Shown here: positions 25,815 through 34,495 of the stretch, piece after piece
Position numbering within the stretch: the stretch's first letter is position 1
Layout: each line of letters starts with the position of its first letter
DNA from: Confluentibacter sediminis
GTDB taxonomy: Bacteria; Bacteroidota; Bacteroidia; Flavobacteriales; Flavobacteriaceae
Direction: 5' to 3'
Assembly (NCBI RefSeq): GCF_003258355.1
Contig: NZ_QKPO01000011.1
Location: forward strand, 62,001 to 126,000
Length of the DNA stretch: 64,000 nt
Notes under the pieces: model-generated
Told to the model about the DNA's origin: nothing
Database searches by the model: none
The model's input: the letters and a program-made list of their open reading frames with translations, nothing else
Translations under genes and position numbers: made by a program

Positions 25815-28112
25815 ATGAAGAAAAAGAACCTATATTTTTTACTTATTATTTTATTAATTATTAATGTGTCTTGCAAAGAAAATTCACAGAATAATTTAGG
25901 TAAAAACACAACAAATTCAATAGATTCCAAAGTAGCCGAATTACTTTCTAAAATGACCTTAGAAGAGAAAATAGGTCAAATGAATCAATACAATGGCTTT
26001 TGGGATGTTACGGGCCCAAAACCTTCCGATGGCGATGCGGCAAAGAAATATGAACATTTAAAAAAAGGATACGTGGGCTCTATGCTTAATGTTAGAGGTG
26101 TAAAAGAAGTCAGAGCAGTTCAAAAAATAGCGGTTGAGGAAACAAGGTTAGGTATTCCGTTAATTATAGGTTTTGATGTTATCCATGGATACGAAACATT
26201 AAGCCCTATACCATTAGCGGAAGCGGCCAGCTGGGACTTAGAGGCCATAAAAAAATCGGCTCAAGTAGCTGCAAAAGAGGCAGCAGCAGCAGGAATTAAC
26301 TGGACCTTTGCACCCATGGTAGATATCTCTAGAGATGCACGTTGGGGTCGCGTTATGGAAGGTGCTGGAGAAGACCCGTATTTGGGATCTAAAATTGCAA
26401 CGGCACGCGTTAAAGGCTTTCAAGGAGACGATTTATCATCACCGGAAACCATTGCTGCATGCGCTAAACATTGGGCAGGATATGGTTTTGCAGAAGCGGG
26501 TAGAGATTACAATACCGTAGATGTGGGAACATCAACGCTTAATAATATTGTTTTCCCCCCATTTAAAGCAGCAGCTGAAGCTGGAGTTAAAACTTTTATG
26601 AATTCGTTTAATGAGTTAAATGGTATTCCTGCAACAGGAAACTCTTATTTGCAACGCGATATTTTAAAAGACAAATGGAATTATGATGGTTTTGTAGTTT
26701 CAGATTGGGGATCTATGAATGAAATGATTGCTCATGGTTATGCAAAAGATAAAAAGCAGGCGGCCGAATTATCGATTATTGCAGGTTCAGATATGGATAT
26801 GGAATCGTATGCTTACGTAGATGAATTGGCTAATTTAGTAAGAGAAGGCAAGGTAAAAGAATCTTTAATAGATGATGCAGTAAAACGTATTTTAAAAGTG
26901 AAATTTGAGCTGGGGTTATTTGATGATCCCTATAAATATTGCAACGAAGCCATTGAAAAAGAAGTCACGGGGAGTCAGGAAATACAAGAAGCTGTGTTAG
27001 ATATGGCTAAGAAATCCATTGTGCTTCTTAAAAACGAAAACAACCTTTTGCCGCTTAAAAAAGAAGGTCAAAGAATAGCTTTAATTGGTGCGTTAGCTTC
27101 AGATAAAAACAGTCCTTTAGGAAGTTGGAGAATTGCAGCAAAGGACAGTACTGCCGTATCGGTTTTAGAAGGACTTCAAAAGTATTCAGGAAACACAATT
27201 ACGTATTCAAAAGGAGCTGATTTAACCCTTGGTAAGACCGAATTTGCTATAGAATTACAAATTAATACAACAGATAAAAGCGGTTTTACAGAGGCCATTC
27301 AAACAGCAAAAAATGCCGATGTTGTTGTAATGGTATTAGGTGAACACGGTTTCCATACTGGAGAAGCTCGTAGTCGTGCAGACTTAGGTTTACCTGGCGT
27401 GCAACAAGACCTTTTAGAAGCTATATATAAAGTCAATAAAAACATTGTTTTAGTATTAAATAATGGGCGGCCTTTAACAATTACATGGGCAGATGCACAC
27501 GTTCCTGCTATTGTTGAAGCTTGGCAATTAGGCACTCAAAGCGGTCATGCTATAGCTCAAGTTTTATATGGCGATTATAATCCTAGCGGAAAATTACCAA
27601 TGACATTTCCTAGAAGCGTGGGTCAAATACCAATTTATTACAATTATAAAAATACGGGTAGACCCGTATTACCCGCACCAAATGAGGTGTTTTGGTCGCA
27701 TTTTACAGATGAAAGCAATACCCCATTGTATCCGTTTGGCTATGGTTTAAGCTACACCTCCTTTATGTATAGTAACCTGATTGTAAATAAAGTTTCAGAA
27801 GAAAATGTTGACGTTACTTTTACTTTAAAGAACACTGGAAAAGTTACAGGAAAAGAAGTTGTACAACTCTATATAAGAGATGTGTTAGCAAATGTTACAA
27901 GACCTGTTAAAGAACTAAAAGGATTTGAAATAGTAGAATTAAAACCCAATCAAGAAAAAACAATCCATTTCAATCTTACAAAAGATGCATTAGGATTTTT
28001 TGACAATGCGGGAGAATTTGTATTAGAACCGGGAGAGTTTAAAGTGTTTGTTGGCGGTAGTTCTCAAACGGTTTTAGAATCTGGTTTTGTAATGGAAGCA
28101 AAAAATGAATAG
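25815..28112 (+). CDS. GH3 family beta-glucosidase, lipoprotein
   Basis: This exo-acting retaining glucosidase releases glucose from beta-linked oligosaccharides. The 765-residue protein has a lipobox ending NVSC (Cys20) and the GH3 N-terminal TIM barrel, with KHWAGYG for substrate binding and the nucleophile in GFVVSDWGSM (Asp297). Next comes the alpha/beta sandwich domain (KNENNLLPLKK, VVMVLGEHGFHTGEARSR) and a C-terminal fibronectin-III-like domain (NTGKVTGKEVVQLYI). The length and order match BglX-type enzymes. Cotranscription with GH16 is certain from the 1-nt spacing. It would finish laminarin breakdown in the periplasm. A terminator ends the locus at 28170-28206. Confidence 0.94.
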   Translation: MKKKNLYFLLIILLIINVSCKENSQNNLGKNTTNSIDSKVAELLSKMTLEEKIGQMNQYNGFWDVTGPKPSDGDAAKKYEHLKKGYVGSMLNVRGVKEVRAVQKIAVEETRLGIPLIIGFDVIHGYETLSPIPLAEAASWDLEAIKKSAQVAAKEAAAAGINWTFAPMVDISRDARWGRVMEGAGEDPYLGSKIATARVKGFQGDDLSSPETIAACAKHWAGYGFAEAGRDYNTVDVGTSTLNNIVFPPFKAAAEAGVKTFMNSFNELNGIPATGNSYLQRDILKDKWNYDGFVVSDWGSMNEMIAHGYAKDKKQAAELSIIAGSDMDMESYAYVDELANLVREGKVKESLIDDAVKRILKVKFELGLFDDPYKYCNEAIEKEVTGSQEIQEAVLDMAKKSIVLLKNENNLLPLKKEGQRIALIGALASDKNSPLGSWRIAAKDSTAVSVLEGLQKYSGNTITYSKGADLTLGKTEFAIELQINTTDKSGFTEAIQTAKNADVVVMVLGEHGFHTGEARSRADLGLPGVQQDLLEAIYKVNKNIVLVLNNGRPLTITWADAHVPAIVEAWQLGTQSGHAIAQVLYGDYNPSGKLPMTFPRSVGQIPIYYNYKNTGRPVLPAPNEVFWSHFTDESNTPLYPFGYGLSYTSFMYSNLIVNKVSEENVDVTFTLKNTGKVTGKEVVQLYIRDVLANVTRPVKELKGFEIVELKPNQEKTIHFNLTKDALGFFDNAGEFVLEPGEFKVFVGGSSQTVLESGFVMEAKNE

Positions 28113-28169
28113 GTACATTTTCAAAAATAAAAGTAAAAATTAGTTTAGTAATTTATTTAGTTTGAGTTT

Positions 28170-28206
28170 AAAAGGCGTGTTTTTGGTTTAGCACGCCTTT
28201 TTTCTT
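28170..28206 (+). terminator. Rho-independent terminator of the polysaccharide locus
   Basis: A 10-bp GC-containing stem (AAAAGGCGTG with CACGCCTTTT) and a 12-nt loop are followed by T-rich DNA. Confidence 0.85.
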
Positions 28207-28233
28207 TTCTTTGCAATAAACCCTCTCGTAGAT

Positions 28234-28914
28234 ATGTTTAATGATATTTTATCAGCGGTTCCTTTTGGTATCATCTTGGCGTTTACTATTGGGCCTGTTT
28301 TTTTCGTTCTTCTAGAAACAAGTGCAACCAAAGGATTTAAAAGTGCCTTAATTTTTGATTGTGGCGTTATGCTGGCGGATGTGATTTTTATTTTGGTAGC
28401 ATTTTTTAGTACCAGTAAACTACTTGAAAAAATTAAAGACGATCCAAATTTTTTAATTTTTGGAGGGGTTCTATTATTTGTTTATGGTGTTATTTCATTC
28501 ATAAAAACATCTAAATCGTTTAGAGATATTGTTAAAGAATATCATAAGGTAGACATTCAAAAAAAATATGGAAAACTATTTTTAAAAGGGTTTTTACTCA
28601 ATTTTATAAATATTGGGGTTCTATTAGGCTGGGTAGCTTTTATTGTAATAGCCAATACTATAACCCACTCTAAAGATGGCGTCGTGGTGTTTTTAAGCAC
28701 TATTTTAATTGTTTATTTTTTAGTTGATTTAATTAAAATTACCATTGCTAAAAAATTGAAAAATAGATTGACCCCTAGGCTTATTTTTAAAACAAAAAAA
28801 ATAATAGCGTTGGTTATTTTAGGTTTTGGTCTATTGCTTTTGGCTCAAGGATTTTTTCCTAAGGAAAAAGAAATGTTAAAGGAGAGGATTGAGAGAATTA
28901 ATTCAAGAAGATAA
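28234..28914 (+). CDS. LysE family transporter
   Basis: This 226-residue inner-membrane protein has about six hydrophobic segments. The N-terminal motif GIILAFTIGPVFFVLLETS is the LysE/RhtB signature (G-x-x-P-G-P-type loop preceded by a hydrophobic helix). The family exports amino acids or related small metabolites. The specific substrate cannot be told, and no regulator (LysG type) is adjacent. It stands alone between the locus terminator and a hairpin at 28932-28966. Confidence 0.82.
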   Translation: MFNDILSAVPFGIILAFTIGPVFFVLLETSATKGFKSALIFDCGVMLADVIFILVAFFSTSKLLEKIKDDPNFLIFGGVLLFVYGVISFIKTSKSFRDIVKEYHKVDIQKKYGKLFLKGFLLNFINIGVLLGWVAFIVIANTITHSKDGVVVFLSTILIVYFLVDLIKITIAKKLKNRLTPRLIFKTKKIIALVILGFGLLLLAQGFFPKEKEMLKERIERINSRR

Positions 28915-28931
28915 TGAATTTTAAAAGCAAA

Positions 28932-28966
28932 TACCAGACTAATTCATGTGTTAGTCTGGTATTTTA
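28932..28966 (+). terminator. Stem-loop terminator after the LysE-type gene
   Basis: A perfect 13-bp stem (AATACCAGACTAA with TTAGTCTGGTATT) around an 8-nt loop is followed by TT and AT-rich DNA. It lies between a rightward gene and the end of the leftward metE relic, so it could work in both directions. Confidence 0.7.
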
Positions 28967-28969
28967 ACT

Positions 28970-29870
28970 ATAAATATAAACTTTCAAAGAGGCTCTTAGT
29001 TTTTTAGCAGTATGGACCAAATGGATTAATGCTATTTTTGTTTCTGGCCAACCCCTTGTTTTATATCATAATAAGGATTAACCCAAATATGTTAAATAGG
29101 AAGTAAATTACTTGCCTTTGTTAATAAAAATGCCATTTCCTCCCTAGAAGGAACTCTTAGTGAATGAGTATCATATATGTCAGGACCAATTTCATTGGGA
29201 TATTGAAAATCAACAAAAGCATTTAATAATTCCATTTCTGAACGAGACGTTTCAATCGTTATAATGTCGGCATCTAAAGCGGTAACACTTTCAATAATAT
29301 CGTTAAATTCAGAATAACACATATGTGTATGAATTTGACTGCTATCTGGAACACCGCACGAAGAAATTTTAAATGATTCTAAGCTCAGTCTAAATAATCT
29401 TTCCGTTGTTCTTTTCTAAGTGGTAAGCCTTCTAGTGGTTCATCTATCTGTATAATTTTTAAGCCAGCATTTTCTAAATCGATTACCTCGTTTCGTATAG
29501 CTAAAACAATTTGTTTACAGATGGTAGATCTTGGTTGGTCATTTCTAACACAAGACCATTGTCAGATGGTAAAGGAATCCGTTGTTATGTATGGCAATTT
29601 TTTTACTTCTAATTTTAATAAGATAGTTTCTGAAATGGTTTCTAAATGGTCACATCAAAGCCATTTTTTGAATGCCACGTGCCATCTAAAAATACAGATC
29701 TAATTTGTTTTCTGTTTCTTTAATTTGATGGTATCTCTTTGGAATACAACCTACATTAAATGACATATCCAATACTTGATTGTATAAAGAAGATCATTTG
29801 AAGGATTAAATCGCTAAGTGAAGTAACCGAATGTTATAATACCTCTGGAGATTACAATTTTTATTAAAAG
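28970..29870 (-). pseudogene. metE: Decayed metE (cobalamin-independent methionine synthase)
   Basis: Reading the minus strand in pieces recovers MetE throughout. Near 29840-29870 there is NKNCNLQR, then a disrupted DLIPSND, SLYNQVLDMSFNVGCIPKRYH and LDLYF*MARGIQK. The order then jumps to the C-terminal domain: [18 protein letters not shown] (near 29525-29570), [19 protein letters not shown], a frameshift, and [16 protein letters not shown]. An intact run of 76 residues (29092-29322) ends in a TAA, after which the frame continues WVNPYYDIKTRGWPETK to a stop at 28970. Several stops, at least three frameshifts and an internal loss of several hundred codons make it dead. The last zinc cysteine (normally DCGL) is Tyr, while HxC and the following Glu are kept. 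Confidence 0.88.
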
Positions 29871-30013
29871 TTATGGTAAATGATATGAGGCAGTATCAAG
29901 ACTTCGTGTTAAATAGTCTAGGTTCTATTAAAAACTTTGGAAGCATACATACCACATTCGTTATGAGAGAAATCAAACTAAGCTATAAAATATCAATAGA
30001 TTGATTTAAAATA

Positions 30014-30046
30014 AAAAAGCTTCCAGAATAACTGAAAGCTTTTTGA
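30014..30046 (-). terminator. Terminator after tRNA-Cys (minus strand)
   Basis: On the minus strand an 11-bp stem (AAAGCTTTCAG with CTGGAAGCTTT, one G-U pair) is followed by a T run. It lies directly downstream of the tRNA 3' end. Confidence 0.8.
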
Positions 30047-30116
30047 GGTGTCGAGCGGATTCGAACCGCTGTAGCAGCTTTTGCAGAGCTGAGCCTAGCC
30101 ACTCGGCCACGACACC
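30046..30116 (-). tRNA. tRNA-Cys (GCA)
   Basis: The minus strand folds as a 71-nt tRNA. The acceptor pairs GGTGTCG with CGACACC. The anticodon stem CAGCT/AGCTG encloses loop CTGCAAA, with anticodon GCA for cysteine. The T arm AGCGG-TTCGAAT-CCGCT is perfect. CCA is not encoded. A terminator follows immediately. Confidence 0.95.
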
Positions 30117-30166
30117 CTTATTGAGGTGCAAATGTAAAAAAAATTAAGACTATTTAAGACTAAAAA

Positions 30167-30529
30167 TTATTTTTTACGCTTATCTGTCATTTTTATTGTC
30201 ACACATTCTACATCACCGCCAATAGGAGGATTTAATTTACTAACCCAAACAGTTGCTTTTTTAACCAATCTATCTTCAATAAAAATTCTGTCCAATATAC
30301 GCCTGCAAACCGTTTCAAGTAAATAAGACGGCTTGTTCATTTCTTCTTTAATAATTCGGTTTAATAGCACATAATCAACCGTATCAATAAGTTTATCCGT
30401 TTTTGCAGAAGTTTGTAAGTTGGCTTCAACTTTTAAATCCACACGATAATCACTGCCTATTTTGGTTTCTTCTTTTAAGCAACCGTGGTGAGCAAAAACA
30501 CGAATATTTTCAACTTTTATTATTCCCAT
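30167..30529 (-). CDS. folB: Dihydroneopterin aldolase
   Basis: FolB converts 7,8-dihydroneopterin to 6-hydroxymethyl-dihydropterin in folate synthesis. The 120-residue protein has the family opening VENIRVFAHHGCLKEE, with the glutamate of the active site following. It also has VDYVLLNRIIKEEM in the middle, LLETVCRRI, and the C-terminal VWVSKLNPPIGG with the catalytic lysine. Length is normal. Its -7 box lies 20 nt upstream and is part of a palindrome shared with the glnS promoter. Confidence 0.93.
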   Translation of the reverse strand: MGIIKVENIRVFAHHGCLKEETKIGSDYRVDLKVEANLQTSAKTDKLIDTVDYVLLNRIIKEEMNKPSYLLETVCRRILDRIFIEDRLVKKATVWVSKLNPPIGGDVECVTIKMTDKRKK

Positions 30530-30548
30530 ATAACTATTTTTTACTCAC

Positions 30549-30566
30549 CAAAATTACCTAATTTTG
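30549..30566. promoter_or_regulatory. Palindromic divergent -7 boxes of folB (-) and glnS (+)
   Basis: CAAAATTA (30549-30556) is TAATTTTG on the minus strand, and TAATTTTG (30559-30566) is on the plus strand, separated by CC. Both match TAnnTTTG exactly. They imply starts near 30545 (folB leader about 16 nt) and 30570 (glnS leader about 60 nt). The two RNA polymerase footprints would overlap. Confidence 0.55.
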
Positions 30567-30631
30567 CATGATATTTTTTTGTTTAATACGATTAGTTTCT
30601 TTTAATTAGAAAATAACCACTATAAAGATTT

Positions 30632-32629
30632 ATGTCTGAAGATAAAAAATCACTTAATTTTTTAGAGCAAATTATAGAAAACGATTTAGCAAACGGGTTG
30701 CCAAAAAGCAAGCTGCGTTTTAGGTTTCCACCTGAGCCAAACGGTTATTTACATATAGGCCATACAAAGGCTATTGGGATAAGTTTTGGCCTAGGCGAAA
30801 AATATAATGCACCAGTAAATCTTCGTTTTGATGATACAAATCCTGCTAAAGAAGAACAAGAATATGTAGATGCCATAAAAGAGGATGTTTCTTGGCTAGG
30901 GTATTCTTGGGATAAAGAATTATTTTCATCAGATTATTTCCAACAGCTTTACGATTGGGCTGTTATGTTTATTAAACAAGGAAAGGCTTATGTCGATTCG
31001 CAATCGAGTGAAGCTATGGCAGAACAGAAAGGAACGCCAACGCAGCCAGGGGTTGATGGGCCTTATAGGAATAGAAGCGTAGCAGAAAATCTTGATTTGT
31101 TTGAACGTATGAAAAAGGGTGAGTTTGAAGAGGGCGCCCATATTTTACGCGCAAAAATTGACATGCAACACCCGAATATGTTGATGCGCGATCCTATTAT
31201 GTATCGTATCTTAAAAAAGCATCACCATAGAACAGGAGATGATTGGTGTATTTACCCGATGTACGATTGGACACATGGTGAAAGCGATTATATTGAGCAA
31301 ATATCACATTCCCTATGCTCGTTAGAATTTAAAGCCCACCGAGAGCTTTATAATTGGTTTTTAGAACAAATTATTGATGAGAAGAAGCTTAAGCCAAAAC
31401 AACGTGAGTTTGCCCGTTTAAATTTAAGTTATACCATTATGAGTAAACGTAAGTTGCTCAAGTTGGTAGAAGATAATATTGTAACAGGTTGGGACGATCC
31501 CCGTATGCCAACCATATCTGGATTACGCCGTAGAGGCTATACCCCAAACTCTTTAAGAAAGTTTGTAGAAACCGTAGGTGTTGCCAAAAGGGATAATGTT
31601 ATTGAAGTATCATTGTTAGAGTTTTGTATCCGTGAAGATTTAAACAAAACAGCACCCAGAGTGATGGCAGTTTTAGACCCAGTAAAACTGATTATTACTA
31701 ATTATCCAGAAGATAAAGAAGAATGGTTAGAAGCAGAAAATAATCAAGAAGATGATTCTGCAGGATACAGAAAAGTACCATTTTCTAGAGCATTATATAT
31801 TGAAAAGGACGATTTTAAAGAAGAAGCTGCAAACAATTTTTTTAGATTAAAGCTAGGGGGAGAGGTACGACTTAAAAACGCCTACATTATAAAAGCTGAA
31901 AGCGTTACAAAAGATGCAAAAGGTAATATTACTGAAATTCATTGCACCTATTCGGAAGACACTTCCAAAAAAGTAAAAGGCACACTGCATTGGGTATCTA
32001 TTAAACATGCTATAAAGGCTAAAGTTAGAGAATATGATAGATTGTTTATGGACGAAGCACCCGATAGCCATCCAGATAAAGACTTTATGGAATTTTTAAA
32101 TCCTAATTCATTAAAGTTGATTGATGCATTTGTTGAGCCAAGTTTAAAAGACGCTAGAGTAGGAGAGCGGTTTCAGTTTCAACGTATTGGATATTTTAGT
32201 GTCGATAAAGATTCCACTGAAGAACAATTGATATTTAATAAAACAGTTGGATTGAGAGATTCTTGGGAAAAGCAAAAACCTGTTGAAAAAGTAAATCAAA
32301 ATAAACCGCAAAATAATTCATCTCAATCCCAAAGAAAAGCGATTGATGTTATACAGCAATTAGGTAAAAAATACACAAATTTACCGGAAGAAAAACAACA
32401 AAAAGCAAAAGCCGACATTCAAGAACTAGCTAAAAATATTAGTTATGAAGAGTTACAACCATTGTTCAATACGGCAGCTAAAAAAGTAGGAACACGAATT
32501 GCCGTAACCATTGCTTTAGATGTATTACTTAAAGGTGGTTTACAAACAAATTCTGAGATTAATGAATTTATAGAAAAGGCTTTGGTAGATGAAAATGACT
32601 TATTAAAAAAGGAAGCACAATTAGTGTAA
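30632..32629 (+). CDS. glnS: Glutamine-tRNA ligase with C-terminal YqeY-like domain
   Basis: GlnRS charges tRNA-Gln with glutamine. The 665-residue protein has the class I catalytic core with the HIGH motif in PNGYLHIGHTKAIG and the KMSKS equivalent MSKRKL. The anticodon-binding beta barrels follow. It is about 110 residues longer than the E. coli enzyme. The extra C-terminal part (about 555-665) has QSQRKAIDVIQQLGKKYTN and GTRIAVTIALDVLLKGGL, a YqeY/GatB-tail-like helical domain known to help tRNA binding in some bacterial GlnRS. A lysine- and asparagine-rich linker joins it. GluRS is encoded separately in this window. Confidence 0.95.
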   Translation: MSEDKKSLNFLEQIIENDLANGLPKSKLRFRFPPEPNGYLHIGHTKAIGISFGLGEKYNAPVNLRFDDTNPAKEEQEYVDAIKEDVSWLGYSWDKELFSSDYFQQLYDWAVMFIKQGKAYVDSQSSEAMAEQKGTPTQPGVDGPYRNRSVAENLDLFERMKKGEFEEGAHILRAKIDMQHPNMLMRDPIMYRILKKHHHRTGDDWCIYPMYDWTHGESDYIEQISHSLCSLEFKAHRELYNWFLEQIIDEKKLKPKQREFARLNLSYTIMSKRKLLKLVEDNIVTGWDDPRMPTISGLRRRGYTPNSLRKFVETVGVAKRDNVIEVSLLEFCIREDLNKTAPRVMAVLDPVKLIITNYPEDKEEWLEAENNQEDDSAGYRKVPFSRALYIEKDDFKEEAANNFFRLKLGGEVRLKNAYIIKAESVTKDAKGNITEIHCTYSEDTSKKVKGTLHWVSIKHAIKAKVREYDRLFMDEAPDSHPDKDFMEFLNPNSLKLIDAFVEPSLKDARVGERFQFQRIGYFSVDKDSTEEQLIFNKTVGLRDSWEKQKPVEKVNQNKPQNNSSQSQRKAIDVIQQLGKKYTNLPEEKQQKAKADIQELAKNISYEELQPLFNTAAKKVGTRIAVTIALDVLLKGGLQTNSEINEFIEKALVDENDLLKKEAQLV

Positions 32630-32711
32630 ATTTTATTTATATACTATTAAAAAACAGTAAGTTATATTTTTTAATTTATTATATTTATAGCCTACTTAAT
32701 AACTAACTATT

Positions 32712-33194
32712 ATGGATTTTATTAACCCCATGGCAATTATAGTGGCCGCACTAATGCCATTAGTTGTCGGTTTTATTTGGTATAACCCAAAAGTTTTTGG
32801 AACTGTCTGGATGCATGCAGCTGGTTTAACCGAAGAAAAATTAAAAACAGGGAATATGTTTAAAATATTTGGACTGGCCATAGTGTTTGCTTTCATATTG
32901 GCATCTGCTATGCCAGCCATTGTTGTACATCAAATGGGCGTTTATAGTTTGGCCCAAGGCGAATTAGGGGTATTACCTGCCTATGATGCGTTTCTAGATG
33001 TTTATGGAGATGCCTTTAGAACGTTTAAACATGGTGTGTTTCATGGTGTTTTAGCGGGTATTTTTATTATATTACCAATATTAGGAACCAATGCCGTATT
33101 TGAACATAAAAGTGCTAAATACATTTTTATAAATGTAGGATACTGGATGATTACTTTAGGACTCATGGGGGGCATTATTTGTGGCTGGAAATAA
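32712..33194 (+). CDS. DUF1761 family membrane protein
   Basis: This 160-residue protein has four hydrophobic segments. It carries the DUF1761 features ALMPLVVGFIWYNPKVFGTVWM at the N-terminus and FRTFKHGVFHGVLAGIFIILP in the third segment region. The family is widespread in Bacteroidota and has no known function. It lies 82 nt after glnS and has a terminator right after it. It may be its own unit, as a near-match -7 box (TATATTTA) precedes it. Confidence 0.82.
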   Translation: MDFINPMAIIVAALMPLVVGFIWYNPKVFGTVWMHAAGLTEEKLKTGNMFKIFGLAIVFAFILASAMPAIVVHQMGVYSLAQGELGVLPAYDAFLDVYGDAFRTFKHGVFHGVLAGIFIILPILGTNAVFEHKSAKYIFINVGYWMITLGLMGGIICGWK

Positions 33195-33219
33195 TATTTT
33201 GTAATTATTTAACATAAAC

Positions 33220-33252
33220 AAAGACTGAGGTATTATAACTTCAGTCTTTTTC
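33220..33252 (+). terminator. Rho-independent terminator after the DUF1761 gene
   Basis: An 11-bp stem (AAAGACTGAGG with CTTCAGTCTTT, near-perfect) is followed by a T-rich run. The next gene begins only about 9 nt later. Confidence 0.8.
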
Positions 33253-33260
33253 TTTTTCTA

Positions 33261-34424
33261 TTGAAAACATATCGCATTTATTATTCTTATAAAGAGCTTC
33301 CCATGGTTTGGGATCGTGTTGTGAAACATGATATATTGCTACAAACGGCATATTTGAAAGCTTTGGAAAATGCCTCACCAAATAACATTCAATTGTTTTA
33401 TGTTGGGATTTTTAATGACAATGAATTAGCAGGTGTCGCAATTATTCAACGCGTTCAGTTGTACTTAAAAGATATGTTTAGATTAACTAAGGTATCCTGT
33501 TTAAAAGACTTTTTCCAAAATATTATTTCCAAAGTGGTAAAGGGGAACATATTAGTTGTTGGAAATCTAACACATACTGGGCAACATGGTGTTTTTTTTA
33601 ATTCTGATAGAATGCCTCTACAGGAATGTTTGAACTTGATTTTTTTAGCTTTAGATGATTTAAGAAAACAAATTAAAGAAAATCAACAAAAAAAGATAAG
33701 AGCCATTATGTTTAAGGATTATTTTGAAGAGGATGTGATTCTTAATGAGCATGCTCTATTTGAAAAAAATAAATTCAGCAAAGTATCTGTTCAACCGAAT
33801 ATGATGATGTCTATAAGGGCAAATTGGGTTTCAAATAACGATTATATTAAGAGTTTTAATAAAAAGTACAGAGACAGGTATAAAAGGGCTAAGAATAAAT
33901 TAGATACCATTAAGCCCATCGAACTGGATTTAGAAGGGATAAAAAGCCAATCACAAAGACTTCATACACTATATTTAAATGTATCAAACAATGCCAAGTT
34001 TAATACGTTTTTTCTACCAGACAACCATTTCTATAATCTAAAACTAGAATTAAAAGAAAACTTTAAGCTTTTTGGTTTTTATTTAAATGAAGAGTTAATT
34101 GGTTTTTATACCTTAATTTTAAACAGAAATGAATTAGAAACTTATTTTTTAGGTTATGATGAGATACATCAATACCCAAATCAATTGTATTTAAACATGT
34201 TGTACGATATGGTGAAATTTGCTATTGAAAATAAGTTTCAAACAGTAGTATTTGCCAGAACGGCTATGGAAATAAAGAGCTCTGTGGGTGCCATTCCTAA
34301 ACCTATGGAAGTTTATGTAAAACACAGCAATGATTTTTTAAACAGTATCTTAAAGCAACTTTTTAAGTTTATGGATCCAACCCAAAAGTGGGAGGTGAGA
34401 CATCCTTTTAAAGACGAAGTTTAA
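33261..34424 (+). CDS. FemAB/GNAT-like acyltransferase family protein
   Basis: The 387-residue cytosolic protein looks like a double-GNAT acyltransferase of the peptidoglycan/BioF2 type. The features are a first domain with LFYVGIFNDNELAGVAIIQ, then SFNKKYRDRYKRAKNKL before the second domain, and LFGFYLNEELIGFYTLIL with NQLYLNMLYDMVKFAIE in the second. The substrate is unknown; it need not be a peptidoglycan enzyme. The chosen start is a TTG at 33261, only 9 nt after the preceding terminator. The next in-frame ATG (33303) would cost 14 residues and is also possible. How it is transcribed is unclear because no promoter fits between terminator and start. Confidence 0.6.
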   Translation: MKTYRIYYSYKELPMVWDRVVKHDILLQTAYLKALENASPNNIQLFYVGIFNDNELAGVAIIQRVQLYLKDMFRLTKVSCLKDFFQNIISKVVKGNILVVGNLTHTGQHGVFFNSDRMPLQECLNLIFLALDDLRKQIKENQQKKIRAIMFKDYFEEDVILNEHALFEKNKFSKVSVQPNMMMSIRANWVSNNDYIKSFNKKYRDRYKRAKNKLDTIKPIELDLEGIKSQSQRLHTLYLNVSNNAKFNTFFLPDNHFYNLKLELKENFKLFGFYLNEELIGFYTLILNRNELETYFLGYDEIHQYPNQLYLNMLYDMVKFAIENKFQTVVFARTAMEIKSSVGAIPKPMEVYVKHSNDFLNSILKQLFKFMDPTQKWEVRHPFKDEV

Positions 34425-34441
34425 CAAGCTTTTAGTATCAT

Positions 34442-34449
34442 TATTTTTG
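34442..34449 (+). promoter_or_regulatory. -7 promoter box TATTTTTG
   Basis: Exact TAnnTTTG match, 47 nt before the start of the small protein at 34496. Confidence 0.4.
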
Positions 34450-34495
34450 ATAAGTCTCCGATTTAATGTAAATTTATGATTAAACATTTTTTAAT

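Noticed and set aside
20622-26190. Further DnaA-box-like words (for example GGTGGATAA in susD, TTATCCATG in GH3)
   Set aside because: They have one or more mismatches and lie inside coding sequence, so they do not support an origin there.
29521-29703. 60-residue plus-strand frame in the region between the LysE gene and tRNA-Cys
   Set aside because: It is antisense to the decayed metE, whose remnants read clearly on the other strand.
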